Positions 46,574-55,155 are shown, counted from the stretch's first letter. The stretch: 64,000 nt of DNA from Maribacter litoralis (GCF_003075045.1 NZ_QCZD01000001.1:434001-498000), one strand, 5' to 3'. Notes: generated by a model not told the origin, from the letters alone. Made by a program: numbers and translations.

Positions 46574-48196
46574 TTACTCAGCGTACATCTTGTTACGCTG
46601 GTCTTTCAATGCCTTGTCAGACATATATTCATCAAACGTAGAATATCGATCAATGTTGCCTTTAGGAGTCAATTCTATAATCCTATTCGCCACAGTTTGA
46701 GCAAATTCGTGATCATGAGTCGTAAAAAGCACTGTTCCCTTAAAATTCTTTAGAGAGTTGTTAAATGCCGTAATACTTTCCAAATCCAAGTGATTTGTTG
46801 GTTCATCTAACATTAAAACATTGGCACGCATTAGCATCATTCTACTCAACATACAACGTACTTTTTCTCCACCAGATAAAACGGTACACTTTTTAAGCGC
46901 TTCTTCGCCACTAAAAAGCATTTTACCTAGAAAACCTCTAATGTAAACTTCCTCTCTCTCCTCTTCTGTTTTAGCGTAATGGCGTAGCCAATCAACAAGG
47001 TTAATATTATCGGTAAAGAAATCTGAATTATCAGCAGGCAAATAAGACTGGGTAGTCGTTACGCCCCATTGGTACGTTCCCGAATCAGCCATTTTGTTAC
47101 CGTTAATAATTTCATAGAATGCAGATGAAGCTCTAGAATCTCTTGAAATTATAGCAACCTTATCTCCTTTAGCCAGATTGATATTGACATTATTGAACAA
47201 TACCTCACCTTCTTCTGTGCTAGCAGACAAACCTTCAACATTCAAAATTTGGTCACCCGCTTCTCGTTCCCTATCAAAAATTATTGCCGGATATCTACGA
47301 CTAGATGGTTTAATATCATCAACTTTTAACTTGGAAAGCATTTTTTTACGTGACGTTGCCTGCTTACTTTTTGCAACGTTTGCACTAAAGCGAGAAATAA
47401 ACTCTTGTAATTCTTTTGCTTTTTCTTCTGCCTTCTTGTTTTGTTGTGCACGTTGACGAGCTGCCAACTGGCTACTTTCATACCAAAATGTATAGTTACC
47501 GGAGTATAAATTTAATTTTCCGAAATCAATATCACCTATATCCGTACAAACGGTATCTAAAAAGTGACGATCGTGACTAACAACAATAACCGTATTCTCA
47601 TAATCTGCCAAGAAATTCTCTAACCAACTAATTGTTTCATAATCCAAATCATTGGTAGGCTCATCCATGATCAACACATCAGGATTTCCAAATAAAGCCT
47701 GAGCTAAAAGTACTCGTACTTTCAATTTAGAATCTAACTCAGACATTAAACTATAATGCATATCTGCACTAATACCTAAGTTAGAAAGTAGGGCAGCCGC
47801 ATCGCTATCGGCATTCCAACCGTTCATTTCCTCAAACTGCACTTGTAACTCCCCTATTCTATCTGCATTTTTATCATCATAATCCGCATAAAGGGCATCT
47901 ATTTCCTTCTTAATCTCATAGAGAGGCTTATTGCCCATTACTACTGCTTCCAAAACCGTATATTCATCAGCAGAATTATGATTTTGCTCTAAGATGGACA
48001 TTCTTTTACCAGGCTCTAAATGTACATGCCCAGATGTAGGGTCGATCTGACCTGCCAAAATTTTCAAAAAAGTAGATTTTCCAGCACCATTTGCACCAAT
48101 AATACCATAACAGTTACCTTGGGTAAAAGCAACGTTTACTTCATCGAATAATACTCTTTTTCCAAATTGAACAGAAAGGTTAGAAACAGATAACAT
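46574..48196 (-). CDS. ABC-F family ATPase, YbiT-like, with degenerate second nucleotide site
   Basis: 540 residues with two ABC domains and the ABC-F linker (about 240-300, with KQATSRKKMLSKL). Site 1 has Walker A GANGAGKST (34-42) and Walker B LIMDEPTNDLD. Its signature is worn (MSELDSKLKVRV), as it is in E. coli YbiT. Domain 2 keeps LSGGEKVR and MLDEPTNHLD, but its Walker A region reads IISRDSRASSAF (349-360) with no Lys and no glycine loop. ABC-F proteins act on the ribosome E site. A minus-strand TATTTTTG box is at 48223-48230. Confidence 0.93.
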   Translation of the reverse strand: MLSVSNLSVQFGKRVLFDEVNVAFTQGNCYGIIGANGAGKSTFLKILAGQIDPTSGHVHLEPGKRMSILEQNHNSADEYTVLEAVVMGNKPLYEIKKEIDALYADYDDKNADRIGELQVQFEEMNGWNADSDAAALLSNLGISADMHYSLMSELDSKLKVRVLLAQALFGNPDVLIMDEPTNDLDYETISWLENFLADYENTVIVVSHDRHFLDTVCTDIGDIDFGKLNLYSGNYTFWYESSQLAARQRAQQNKKAEEKAKELQEFISRFSANVAKSKQATSRKKMLSKLKVDDIKPSSRRYPAIIFDREREAGDQILNVEGLSASTEEGEVLFNNVNINLAKGDKVAIISRDSRASSAFYEIINGNKMADSGTYQWGVTTTQSYLPADNSDFFTDNINLVDWLRHYAKTEEEREEVYIRGFLGKMLFSGEEALKKCTVLSGGEKVRCMLSRMMLMRANVLMLDEPTNHLDLESITAFNNSLKNFKGTVLFTTHDHEFAQTVANRIIELTPKGNIDRYSTFDEYMSDKALKDQRNKMYAE

Positions 48197-48343
48197 AGAA
48201 ACTAAATTTTAAAAATCCGTGCAAAAATACAGAATTTATAGGCTTACAGTGTGTAGTTTTACATCAAATTCTATAAAAGATTCTTAAGTTAGCGGTTCAT
48301 AACATTTAACTAGCTATTAACAACATCCGGTGATCAGGTTTAT

Positions 48344-48351
48344 TATTTTTG
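48344..48351 (+). promoter_or_regulatory. -7 box before the gene at 48376
   Basis: TATTTTTG; its last three bases are the TTG that could be mistaken for a start at 48349. It lies 24 bases before ATG 48376. No well-spaced -33 element is seen. Confidence 0.45.
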
Positions 48352-48375
48352 GATAATACCAGTCCCATATATTAT

Positions 48376-49758
48376 ATGATAAGAATTTTACTCTCTACTT
48401 GCGTAGCTTTATTGGTGGGTTGTTCATCCACAAAAAAAGATTCAGATTCGGTACTTTTTGCTGGTGAAATTGTTAACCCGACAAGTGACCAAGTAATCTT
48501 ATTAAAAGGCGGTTCAAAAATAGATTCCGCGAAACTTGATGACAAAAACAGATTCAAGTTTAAACTTTCTTCTATTGAAAATGGTCTTTATCATTTCAAT
48601 ATCGCTCCAGAACATCAATATGTATATTTAGAAAAAGGTGATAGTCTAATGGTTAGACTTAACACTATTTATTTTGATGAATCTTTGGTTTTCTCTGGAA
48701 GTAATGAAGAAACAAATAACTTTCTTTTAGATTTATTCTTAGCAACGGAAATAGAAGATTCTGATATGTACTCTGAATATTACAAATTGGAACCAAAGGA
48801 ATTTTTGGCAAAAATAAACGCTCTTAAACAAGAAAAAGTCAATAAGTTAAATGAACTAAATACTGAAAATTTAATATCCAACCAAGCCATTAAACTTTTA
48901 ACGGGCAGTATTGATTATACATATAACAGATACAAAGAAATTTATCCTTTTAGACATAAGAGAAGAACTGCAGAAGAAAACTTTCATGATTTACCCAAAG
49001 ACTTCTATAAATACAGAAGCAGTATAAATTATGATGACCATACGTTAACATACCTTAGACCGTATTACGATTTCATGAAAGCTCATTTGGGGAACCTATC
49101 TTACATGACCTGTATGGATAATTGTGGCGACCTTCATGAGAATAACAGCAAACAATTACATTACAAGAAGCATAAGCTACATTTAATTGACAGTCTTGTT
49201 GTGGAAAAGGAATTAAGGGACAACCTATTCAGAAACGTTGCCTTCGACTATTTGTTAAAGAAGAATGACGCCCCTGAAAACACGGAGATTTTCATTAAAG
49301 AATTTAAGAAGGTTTCGAAAAACAACATGCATCTAGAAGAAATTGAAAACCTATATCAGGGTATTGTAAATCTTCAACCTACCAAAATGATACCTAATCT
49401 TTCTGTACTCAATTTTGAAAAGGAGCCCAAGACTTTAACCGAAATAGCTAGTGACAAGAAGGTATTATTCTATTTTTGGTCTGGAACCAATAGAAAACAA
49501 TATTTGAATATTTTCAAAAGAATTGACATTCTTAAGGAGAAGAAGCCAGATCATGAACTCATCGGTATCAATATAAAAACTGATTACGACCAATGGAAAA
49601 ACATACTAACGACTCTTGGCGTAGACCCTTCTTTACAATACCATAGCAACGACTTTAAAGAACTTACTGAAAAATTAGTTTTATATCCAATCAATAAAGC
49701 TATTATTACCGACAATGCAGTAATAGTTGATGGCTTTTCTAATATTTATAAGAATTAA
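48376..49758 (+). CDS. TlpA-like lipoprotein without active-site cysteines
   Basis: 460 residues from ATG 48376. The N-terminus MIRILLSTCVALLVGC is a lipoprotein signal. A DUF4369-like beta domain (about 25-105, VLFAGEIVNPTSDQVILLKGG) is followed by a long helical region (about 120-330), then a thioredoxin-like C-terminal domain. Where TlpA proteins carry WCxxC, this one has FYFWSGTNRKQYLN (about 373-386), so it has no redox pair. It may therefore have a binding or structural role. TTG 48349 is rejected as a start because it lies in a promoter box. The gene overlaps the convergent SDR gene by four bases. Confidence 0.75.
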   Translation: MIRILLSTCVALLVGCSSTKKDSDSVLFAGEIVNPTSDQVILLKGGSKIDSAKLDDKNRFKFKLSSIENGLYHFNIAPEHQYVYLEKGDSLMVRLNTIYFDESLVFSGSNEETNNFLLDLFLATEIEDSDMYSEYYKLEPKEFLAKINALKQEKVNKLNELNTENLISNQAIKLLTGSIDYTYNRYKEIYPFRHKRRTAEENFHDLPKDFYKYRSSINYDDHTLTYLRPYYDFMKAHLGNLSYMTCMDNCGDLHENNSKQLHYKKHKLHLIDSLVVEKELRDNLFRNVAFDYLLKKNDAPENTEIFIKEFKKVSKNNMHLEEIENLYQGIVNLQPTKMIPNLSVLNFEKEPKTLTEIASDKKVLFYFWSGTNRKQYLNIFKRIDILKEKKPDHELIGINIKTDYDQWKNILTTLGVDPSLQYHSNDFKELTEKLVLYPINKAIITDNAVIVDGFSNIYKN

Positions 49759-50564
49759 TGAGCACTATGGCTCTCTAGAAGTTTTTCGAACCAACGCCCT
49801 GGTAATATATTTTTAAGCGTCAATGAAAACTTCTGTATAAAAGATCCCACTTTATAATGTGGTTTTGGGTTTTTGGTTTCAATGATTTTCGCAATCTTTC
49901 TACCAACTACAGCTGGGTCTCCTCCACTATCGACATCAGCATCAATTGCTTCTAAAGTACTTTTATAAGCACTTTTATAAGGTGAATTTTCAAATACCGG
50001 AGTATGATACCTACCCGATGCTATATTAGTTGCAAAATCACCCGGCGCTAATGTGGTGAGCTTAATACCAAATTGCTTGGTCTCCATTCTATAGCTTTCA
50101 GTTACTATTTCAAGCGCACCTTTTGAAGCAGAATAAATCCCTCTATAAGGCAACCCCATATATCCTGCAATTGAAGTGATATTAATAATTAAGCCTTCTT
50201 TCTGCTCGCGCATCACCGGTAAAACAGTATTCATTACGTTTAACGGCCCATTAAAATTGGTTGCAAATGCATTAATTACTTCTTCATGAGGTGTTTCTTC
50301 CATAGGACCGGTAATTCCCACGCCGGCGTTATTGATCAAAACATCAATTCTATTCTCCATTTCTAATAATGAAGTAATACATTCTTTAATTGTATCTACA
50401 TTTCGAACATTCATCTCCAGAAGAGGAAAATCTTTAAAAGATGGGTATTTACTTTTGTCACGGGTTGTACCGTAAACTTTACAACCTAAATATTTTAAAT
50501 GTAAGCCTATTGCTTTGCCAATACCTGAAGATCCACCTGTAATTAGTACTACTTTTGTTTTCAT
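49755..50564 (-). CDS. Short-chain dehydrogenase/reductase
   Basis: 269 residues, classical SDR fold. The cofactor loop is TGGSSGIG (9-16), followed by the NNAG motif at 78-81, the catalytic Ser in NITSIAG (131) and the Y144-x3-K148 pair in YSASK. The C-terminus (PHYKVGSFIQKFSLTLKNILPGRWFEKLL) is of the kind seen in bacteroidotal members annotated as generic SDR. The substrate is unknown. It converges on the TlpA-like gene with a four-base overlap and is followed, beyond its start, by the SRP RNA gene on the same strand. Confidence 0.92.
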   Translation of the reverse strand: MKTKVVLITGGSSGIGKAIGLHLKYLGCKVYGTTRDKSKYPSFKDFPLLEMNVRNVDTIKECITSLLEMENRIDVLINNAGVGITGPMEETPHEEVINAFATNFNGPLNVMNTVLPVMREQKEGLIINITSIAGYMGLPYRGIYSASKGALEIVTESYRMETKQFGIKLTTLAPGDFATNIASGRYHTPVFENSPYKSAYKSTLEAIDADVDSGGDPAVVGRKIAKIIETKNPKPHYKVGSFIQKFSLTLKNILPGRWFEKLLESHSAH

Positions 50565-50657
50565 TTTAAAGAAAATAAGCGATGCTAAAGATTATATAGA
50601 ATTGGTTTTGAATGTGTTACCTAAAACAAAATTATTTCACTTTAGGGCACAAAAAAA

Positions 50658-50752
50658 GGCAAGCTACCTACATCGCACCGCTACGACCGTATACCCTTGC
50701 TGCGTTCCCACCCTGGGGGATTCTACAGGAGCTGGTCGTGTAGGACTTGCCG
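50658..50752 (-). ncRNA. ffs: Signal recognition particle RNA, small bacterial type
   Basis: On the minus strand the sequence folds into one long hairpin: GGCAAGTCCTACACGACC at the 5' end pairs with the 3' part ending in GTAGCTTGCC. At the tip lies the SRP-specific core CAGGGTGGGAACGCAGCAAGGG, given here only to its recognisable part GGGAACGCAGCAAG, equivalent to the Ffh-binding symmetric and asymmetric loops of 4.5S RNA. A T-run follows the 3' end (plus 50651-50657). A perfect promoter begins five bases before the 5' end. The RNA is about 95 bases. It scaffolds the Ffh protein in membrane-protein targeting. It fills most of a 322-base gap without protein genes. Confidence 0.93.
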
Positions 50753-50756
50753 GGTG

Positions 50757-50786
50757 CAAATATACAATCTTTTAAAACTTTGACAA
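50757..50786 (-). promoter_or_regulatory. Promoter of the SRP RNA gene
   Basis: On the minus strand: TTG (plus 50784-50786), 19-base spacer, TATATTTG (plus 50757-50764). It puts the first transcribed base near 50752, which is where the SRP RNA helix begins. Confidence 0.8.
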
Positions 50787-50886
50787 TCCTTTTAGTTTCT
50801 AATTTTTATGAATTAAATTGCCTTTTATTAACAATCACTCATACATTTCATGAGTTTCTACTTAATCTAAAATACTTGTTTACTTC

Positions 50887-51942
50887 ATGAATATCGCCAA
50901 AATAATTTGTATTCTTCTTATTACCAGCTTTTTCACTTCTTGTGGCAGTGGCAATCAGAAAGCCTCATCCTTATTTGAAATTGATTTAGAAAATAATTTA
51001 AAACAAATTAATCAAAATCAAGAAATTGGTATATCAATAAAAAACAAGAAAGAAAAACAAATAGAAAGTGTTGAATACAGCATTGATAACACAACAATAC
51101 CTGTAAATAATGGAAAAATTAAAGTCAGTCTACCCACTTTAGGGCATAAAGTTTTGACCGCTAAAATTACTTTTGATGGTGAAACCGTAGAGATAAACAA
51201 AAACCTTAAAGTATTATCAGAGAAAGCTCCTGAAATTTACACCTACAAAATCATTAACGAGTACCCACATGACACTAAAGCCTATACCCAAGGCTTAGAG
51301 TTCTATAATGATACCCTTTACGAATCAACAGGTAAAAAAGGTCAGTCTTTTTTAAGAAAACTAAACTTTAAGACAGGTGAAGTTTATAAGCAAATAGATT
51401 TGGACGAATCATATTTTGGAGAAGGCATTACTATTCTTAATGATAAAATCTATCAGCTTACCTGGCAAAGTGGTTTAGGCTTTATTTATAATCTAAACAC
51501 ATTTGAAAAATTAGACAATTTTCAATATGGAAAAAGTCGCGAAGGCTGGGGGTTGACCAATGATGGGTCTAAAATTTATAAAAGTGATGGAACTGAAAAA
51601 ATTTGGCTAATTAATCCTGAAACCATGACAGAGGAAAGTCATATAGAAACGGTAACCAATTCCTCCATTTTTAATTCTGCTAATGAATTGGAATATGTTG
51701 ATGGCAAAATATATGCTAATGTCTACCAAAAACCGAGCGTTATGATCATAGACAGTAAAACCGGTGCTATTGAAGGGGTTATCAATTTTAGTGGCTTAAG
51801 CGATAAAATTACTAAAACAGCAAATTGGGACAAAACCAACTATGTTCTTAACGGTATAGCCTACCATCCAGAACGAAAAACATTCTTTGTTACCGGAAAA
51901 TTTTGGGACAAAATGTTCGAAGTTCAAATAGAGAAAAAATAA
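50887..51942 (+). CDS. Glutaminyl-peptide cyclotransferase, lipoprotein
   Basis: 351 residues. The signal peptide has the lipobox TSC (Cys at about 19). A short N-terminal beta domain is followed by the five-bladed propeller of plant- and bacterial-type glutamine cyclotransferases: YPHDTKAYTQGLEFYNDTLYESTGKKGQS (about 134-162, cited in part), then FGEGITILNDKIYQLTWQSG, EGWGLTNDGSKIYKSDGTEK, and NELEYVDGKIYANVYQ. The enzyme turns an N-terminal glutamine into pyroglutamate on exported proteins. The downstream thioesterase gene starts two bases after its stop, so they form an operon. Confidence 0.92.
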   Translation: MNIAKIICILLITSFFTSCGSGNQKASSLFEIDLENNLKQINQNQEIGISIKNKKEKQIESVEYSIDNTTIPVNNGKIKVSLPTLGHKVLTAKITFDGETVEINKNLKVLSEKAPEIYTYKIINEYPHDTKAYTQGLEFYNDTLYESTGKKGQSFLRKLNFKTGEVYKQIDLDESYFGEGITILNDKIYQLTWQSGLGFIYNLNTFEKLDNFQYGKSREGWGLTNDGSKIYKSDGTEKIWLINPETMTEESHIETVTNSSIFNSANELEYVDGKIYANVYQKPSVMIIDSKTGAIEGVINFSGLSDKITKTANWDKTNYVLNGIAYHPERKTFFVTGKFWDKMFEVQIEKK

Positions 51943-51944
51943 GA

Positions 51945-52334
51945 ATGAATTCATTTCATAAGGAAATTACCGTTTCTGTTGACGATTTAGACGACTTAAA
52001 CCACGTAAATAATGTACGCTACGTGCAGTGGATTCAAGATATTTCAAAAGAACATTGGCAAGCAAGTGCATCTAGCTTAATGCAAGATCAGGTTATATGG
52101 GTGGTTTTAAGTCATCATATTGAATACAAACGCGCTGCGGTACTTAATGACCCTATTAAAATCTCTACGTATATAGATTCTAGCTCTGGTGCAAAGTCAA
52201 TACGAATTGTTGAAATGAAACACGCAACAACGAACAAGTTACTTGTAAAATCAAGTACAGAATGGTGCCTGTTAGAAAGTAAATCTTATAGACCCATTAG
52301 AATTCCAGATGATATAAAGGAAATTTTCCTATAA
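51945..52334 (+). CDS. Acyl-CoA thioesterase, hotdog fold (4HBT type)
   Basis: 129 residues from ATG 51945, which comes two bases after the preceding stop. The family start FHKEITVSVDDLDDLNHVNNVRYVQWIQD carries the catalytic Asp/Asn-His pattern (D-x-N-x-H-V-N-N), followed by the second hotdog strand VLSHHIEYKRAAVLND. It hydrolyses acyl-CoA of unknown chain. An in-frame TTG at 51903 overlapping the previous gene would add fourteen unrelated residues and is rejected. Confidence 0.9.
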   Translation: MNSFHKEITVSVDDLDDLNHVNNVRYVQWIQDISKEHWQASASSLMQDQVIWVVLSHHIEYKRAAVLNDPIKISTYIDSSSGAKSIRIVEMKHATTNKLLVKSSTEWCLLESKSYRPIRIPDDIKEIFL

Positions 52335-52360
52335 CTTAGGTGTTGTAAAACTATACCCGC

Positions 52361-53905
52361 GTGCGCACTAAAATTCTAATAACATTCTCCATTTTATGTT
52401 CCATACTTTGGATTACATCTTGTAGAAAAGATTTTGATTATGCACCAAGTAACGGTCATTTATCTTTTTCAAGAGATACCGTTTATTTAGATACCGTGTT
52501 TTCAAATATTGGTAGCAGCACCTACTTATTAAAAGTTTTTAATGACACTAAAGATGATGTTGTTATTCCCACTTTAAACTTAAGAAATGGTCTAGAAAGC
52601 TTCTATAGACTCAATGTTGACGGTGTTGCAGGCAAAGAATTCAACAATGTGCCCATATATGCCAAAGACAGCCTGTTTATACTAATAGAAACAACTATAG
52701 ACATCACCGACTCAGCGGTAAATGAATTGCTTTATATTGATGCTATTGATTTTGATAGCGAACCTTACCGGCAATCAGTTCAACTAGTGACTTTAGCCAA
52801 AGATGCTATTTTTTTATATCCGAATGAAGAACTTGAAAGTAGTACAGAAATTTTAGACCTTTTTATTGATGAATCAACAGAACCTGTAGAAATAGAAGGA
52901 TTTGTTTTAAATGATGAATATTTAACCCTTAATAATCAAAAACCTTATGTGGTTTATGGCTATGCCATAGTTGAGGAGGATAAAGAGCTAATTATTGAAG
53001 CTGGATCACGACTGCATTTTCATGAAAATTCGGGCATTTTGATAAAAGAGGGAGCCACCCTTACCATAAACGGACAACTTAGCGAAAACGATGAGGAATT
53101 AGAGGGCGAAGTAATTTTTGAAGGCGACCGACTTGAACCCGGTTTTGATGATATCCCCGGACAATGGGGCGCAATCTGGATAAGCCAAGGAAGTCAAAAT
53201 AATATGATTAACCATTTAACTTTAAAAAATGCTCAACTTGGTATTTTTGTACAAGGGCAAGAAGATAATATAGAAACTACATTAACACTAACCAACAGTA
53301 AAATCTTCAATAGTTCCACAATAAACCTATGGGCTAAAAATGCGAAAATATATGGAGAAAATGTGGTTTTAGGTAATGCAGGCAACTCTTCCTTTTTGAT
53401 TGAAAACGGTGGCAATTATAGCTTTATACATACCACTGTAGCCAATTATTGGAACAAAGGCTTTCGATTTAATTCGGCTTTAGATATTAGAAACCATTCC
53501 AGAAATAATTTTGACGTTGGGTTCAACTTACAGAAAGCTGAATTTAAAAACTCTATTATTGACGGTAACGGTCAAAATGAAATATCATTGATCACCAACG
53601 AACAGAATGATTTTAACTTCCATTTTCAAAATTGCTACATAAAATTAAACGAAGACAACAGCTCGAACATAAACAATCCTTTGTACGACCTTAATAATAC
53701 GGAATACTATACCAATATTATAACAGCAGGTGAATTGGACTATTTCTCACCTACTGATGATGATTTTAGAATTGGGCTTGACAGTGATGTATTAAACAAA
53801 GGTGATATAAACACTGCTAATTCATCACCTATTGATATAATAGGAACCTCTAGATTACCCGAACCAGATTTAGGTGCTTATCAAGCAATAAATAAGGAAA
53901 ATTAA
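52361..53905 (+). CDS. Lipoprotein with predicted right-handed beta-helix
   Basis: 514 residues, GTG start. The signal peptide ends in the lipobox TSC (Cys about 21). The first 190 residues form beta-sandwich-like stretches (DTVFSNIGSSTYLLKVFND, VVIPTLNLRNGLESFYRLNVDGVAG in part). After about 210 the pattern changes to a solenoid: IIEAGSRLHFHENSGILIKEGATLTINGQL, then GQWGAIWISQGSQNNMINHLTLKNAQLGI, and short Asn-rich turns. This is the pectin-lyase-like beta-helix seen in many exported proteins. No catalytic residues are visible. It may bind polysaccharide, but this is a guess. It follows the thioesterase by 26 bases. Confidence 0.75.
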   Translation: MRTKILITFSILCSILWITSCRKDFDYAPSNGHLSFSRDTVYLDTVFSNIGSSTYLLKVFNDTKDDVVIPTLNLRNGLESFYRLNVDGVAGKEFNNVPIYAKDSLFILIETTIDITDSAVNELLYIDAIDFDSEPYRQSVQLVTLAKDAIFLYPNEELESSTEILDLFIDESTEPVEIEGFVLNDEYLTLNNQKPYVVYGYAIVEEDKELIIEAGSRLHFHENSGILIKEGATLTINGQLSENDEELEGEVIFEGDRLEPGFDDIPGQWGAIWISQGSQNNMINHLTLKNAQLGIFVQGQEDNIETTLTLTNSKIFNSSTINLWAKNAKIYGENVVLGNAGNSSFLIENGGNYSFIHTTVANYWNKGFRFNSALDIRNHSRNNFDVGFNLQKAEFKNSIIDGNGQNEISLITNEQNDFNFHFQNCYIKLNEDNSSNINNPLYDLNNTEYYTNIITAGELDYFSPTDDDFRIGLDSDVLNKGDINTANSSPIDIIGTSRLPEPDLGAYQAINKEN

Positions 53906-53920
53906 CGAGAATGCTCGTTT
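53904..53920 (+). terminator. Weak terminator-like hairpin after the beta-helix lipoprotein gene
   Basis: AACGAG (53904-53909), loop AATG, CTCGTT (53914-53919), then only a short T-run. The six-base stem overlaps the stop codon. It may be a weak terminator. Confidence 0.4.
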
Positions 53921-53959
53921 AAATGCAAGATTTTTCGCTCACAAACCCCGTAAATACTG

Positions 53960-53999
53960 ATTTTATAAACATATCCTCTGTTTTTATAAGGACATTCTA
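53960..53999 (+). repeat. 40-base upstream element, copy 1 (before the LytTR gene)
   Basis: Matches 58018-58057 at 31 of 40 positions with no gaps. The fully identical cores are ATTTTATAA and ATATCCTCTG, plus TAAGG and TTCTA. It ends 50 bases before the LytTR-gene start. It sits in a 144-base gap that otherwise holds only a weak hairpin. Confidence 0.65.
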
Positions 54000-54049
54000 G
54001 GTCTACTTTTTAATACCTATGTTTAATTTCGTGATATACGCTATTACAT

Positions 54050-54781
54050 TTGAATTATTCATATACCATAATAGACTCTGATGCTGTTTCAAACTTACAG
54101 CTACATGCTTTCTTAGATGAGTATGATGATTTTGAATGCATAAATACGACCAACAATCCTTCCGATGGTTTAAACGATATTCTTAAATATTCGCCAGATA
54201 TTGTTTTTATAAACCTGAATAATGACTACAATGCTGTTTTTTTGATGATTACCGAGATTCATCAATATATGAATCAATTACCAATTTTAATCGGTATCGC
54301 TTCGACCAAGAAATATGCTTATGACGCCATCAAAAATGGCTTTTTTGATTATTGGCTACAACCCTTCAATGAATTTGATATTCGCAAATCTTTATTGAAG
54401 CTTCAAAAAAGAATGCCAAAAGAAAAAGCACCGGCTACCTTATGCTTAAAATCGTATAACGATTTTCAATATTTAAATACCAATGACATACTTTACCTTA
54501 AAGCAGATAATAATACCACCGAATTTTTCATGAATGACGGTACAATTATTAATGCATATAAAACGTTAAAGACCTTTGAGAATACCTTACCAGATAACTT
54601 TATGCGTATTCATCAAAGCTATATCGTAAATACAAGTTACGTTTCACGTATCAACTTTGGTAAATCCATATGTGCTATAAAGAAGGTAAACGAAAGTATT
54701 CCTTTCTCAAAAACATACAGAGAAAATATGGAAAACCTGAAAACCATTCTTTCTAAAAACACACTTTCAGCATTAAATTAA
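54050..54781 (+). CDS. LytTR-type transcription regulator with a degenerate receiver domain
   Basis: 243 residues. The receiver-like domain covers 1-115 and the LytTR DNA-binding domain about 130-235 (DILYLKADNNTTEFFMNDG, FMRIHQSYIVNTSYV). In the receiver the acidic pair survives (D9, D11), but the phosphoacceptor Asp is Asn55 (IVFINLNND) and the conserved Lys is Gln104 (DYWLQPF). The domain therefore cannot be phosphorylated in the usual way and is a pseudo-receiver. The only usable start in frame is TTG 54050, yet TACATTTG (54045-54052) overlaps it as a promoter-like box, an unresolved conflict. The shared element at 53960-53999 is just upstream. Confidence 0.88.
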   Translation: MNYSYTIIDSDAVSNLQLHAFLDEYDDFECINTTNNPSDGLNDILKYSPDIVFINLNNDYNAVFLMITEIHQYMNQLPILIGIASTKKYAYDAIKNGFFDYWLQPFNEFDIRKSLLKLQKRMPKEKAPATLCLKSYNDFQYLNTNDILYLKADNNTTEFFMNDGTIINAYKTLKTFENTLPDNFMRIHQSYIVNTSYVSRINFGKSICAIKKVNESIPFSKTYRENMENLKTILSKNTLSALN

Positions 54782-54916
54782 GAATCCTCTCAAAACTAGC
54801 GTATTTACTCACAGAACTGTGTATTACACTTACAACTCTAATTTTAGCATTTAAAACTCTTTTTATCATACTACTTTGGCTGTATAATAAAACCAAAACC
54901 CCTAAAAACACACAGT

Positions 54917-55093
54917 ATGAAAAAAGTAACAGGTATTTTAGCAGTAGTAGTAATGGCAGTTGGTATGGCTACTATTTCAATAGAAAACACGTCTAACGAA
55001 TTTGACAACGCAATTGAGAATTCTCAAACAATAACATGTGATGACTGTGACGCTCCTTTAGGAGATAGAAAACCACCAAAGAAGATAGGATAA
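54917..55093 (+). CDS. Small exported peptide (58 aa) with C-x-x-C
   Basis: ATG at 54917, stop TAA at 55091-55093. The N-terminus MKKVTGILAVVVMAVGMATI is a signal peptide or single membrane segment. The acidic linker (ENTSNEFDNAIENS) leads to the tail TCDDCDAPLGDRKPPKKIG, which holds CDDC and ends basic and Pro-rich. A strong terminator follows 18 bases later, so this is a self-contained small gene in the 403-base gap between the LytTR gene and the kinase. No family recognised. A TATAAT lies at 54881-54886. A signal for the neighbouring kinase, or a redox peptide, is a guess. Confidence 0.7.
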   Translation: MKKVTGILAVVVMAVGMATISIENTSNEFDNAIENSQTITCDDCDAPLGDRKPPKKIG

Positions 55094-55111
55094 GTATAAA
55101 ATTATTAATAC

Positions 55112-55152
55112 AAAAAAAAGCCTTTAACATGATTGTTAAAGGCTTTTTTTTT
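55112..55152 (+). terminator. Rho-independent terminator of the small peptide gene
   Basis: A-tract and stem AGCCTTTAAC (left arm ends 55128), loop ATGATT, right arm 55135-55143 with GTTAAAGGCT, then a nine-base T-run. It isolates the peptide gene from the kinase gene. Confidence 0.9.
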
Positions 55153-55155
55153 ACC

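Noticed and set aside
50515-50775. An 86-codon plus-strand reading frame through the SRP RNA region
   Set aside because: It covers the SRP RNA hairpin and its promoter on the other strand and has no protein-like composition.
54784-54790. A third ATCCTCT, upstream of the small peptide gene, as a copy of the 40-base element
   Set aside because: Only the seven bases match; the flanks do not align with 53960-53999 or 58018-58057.
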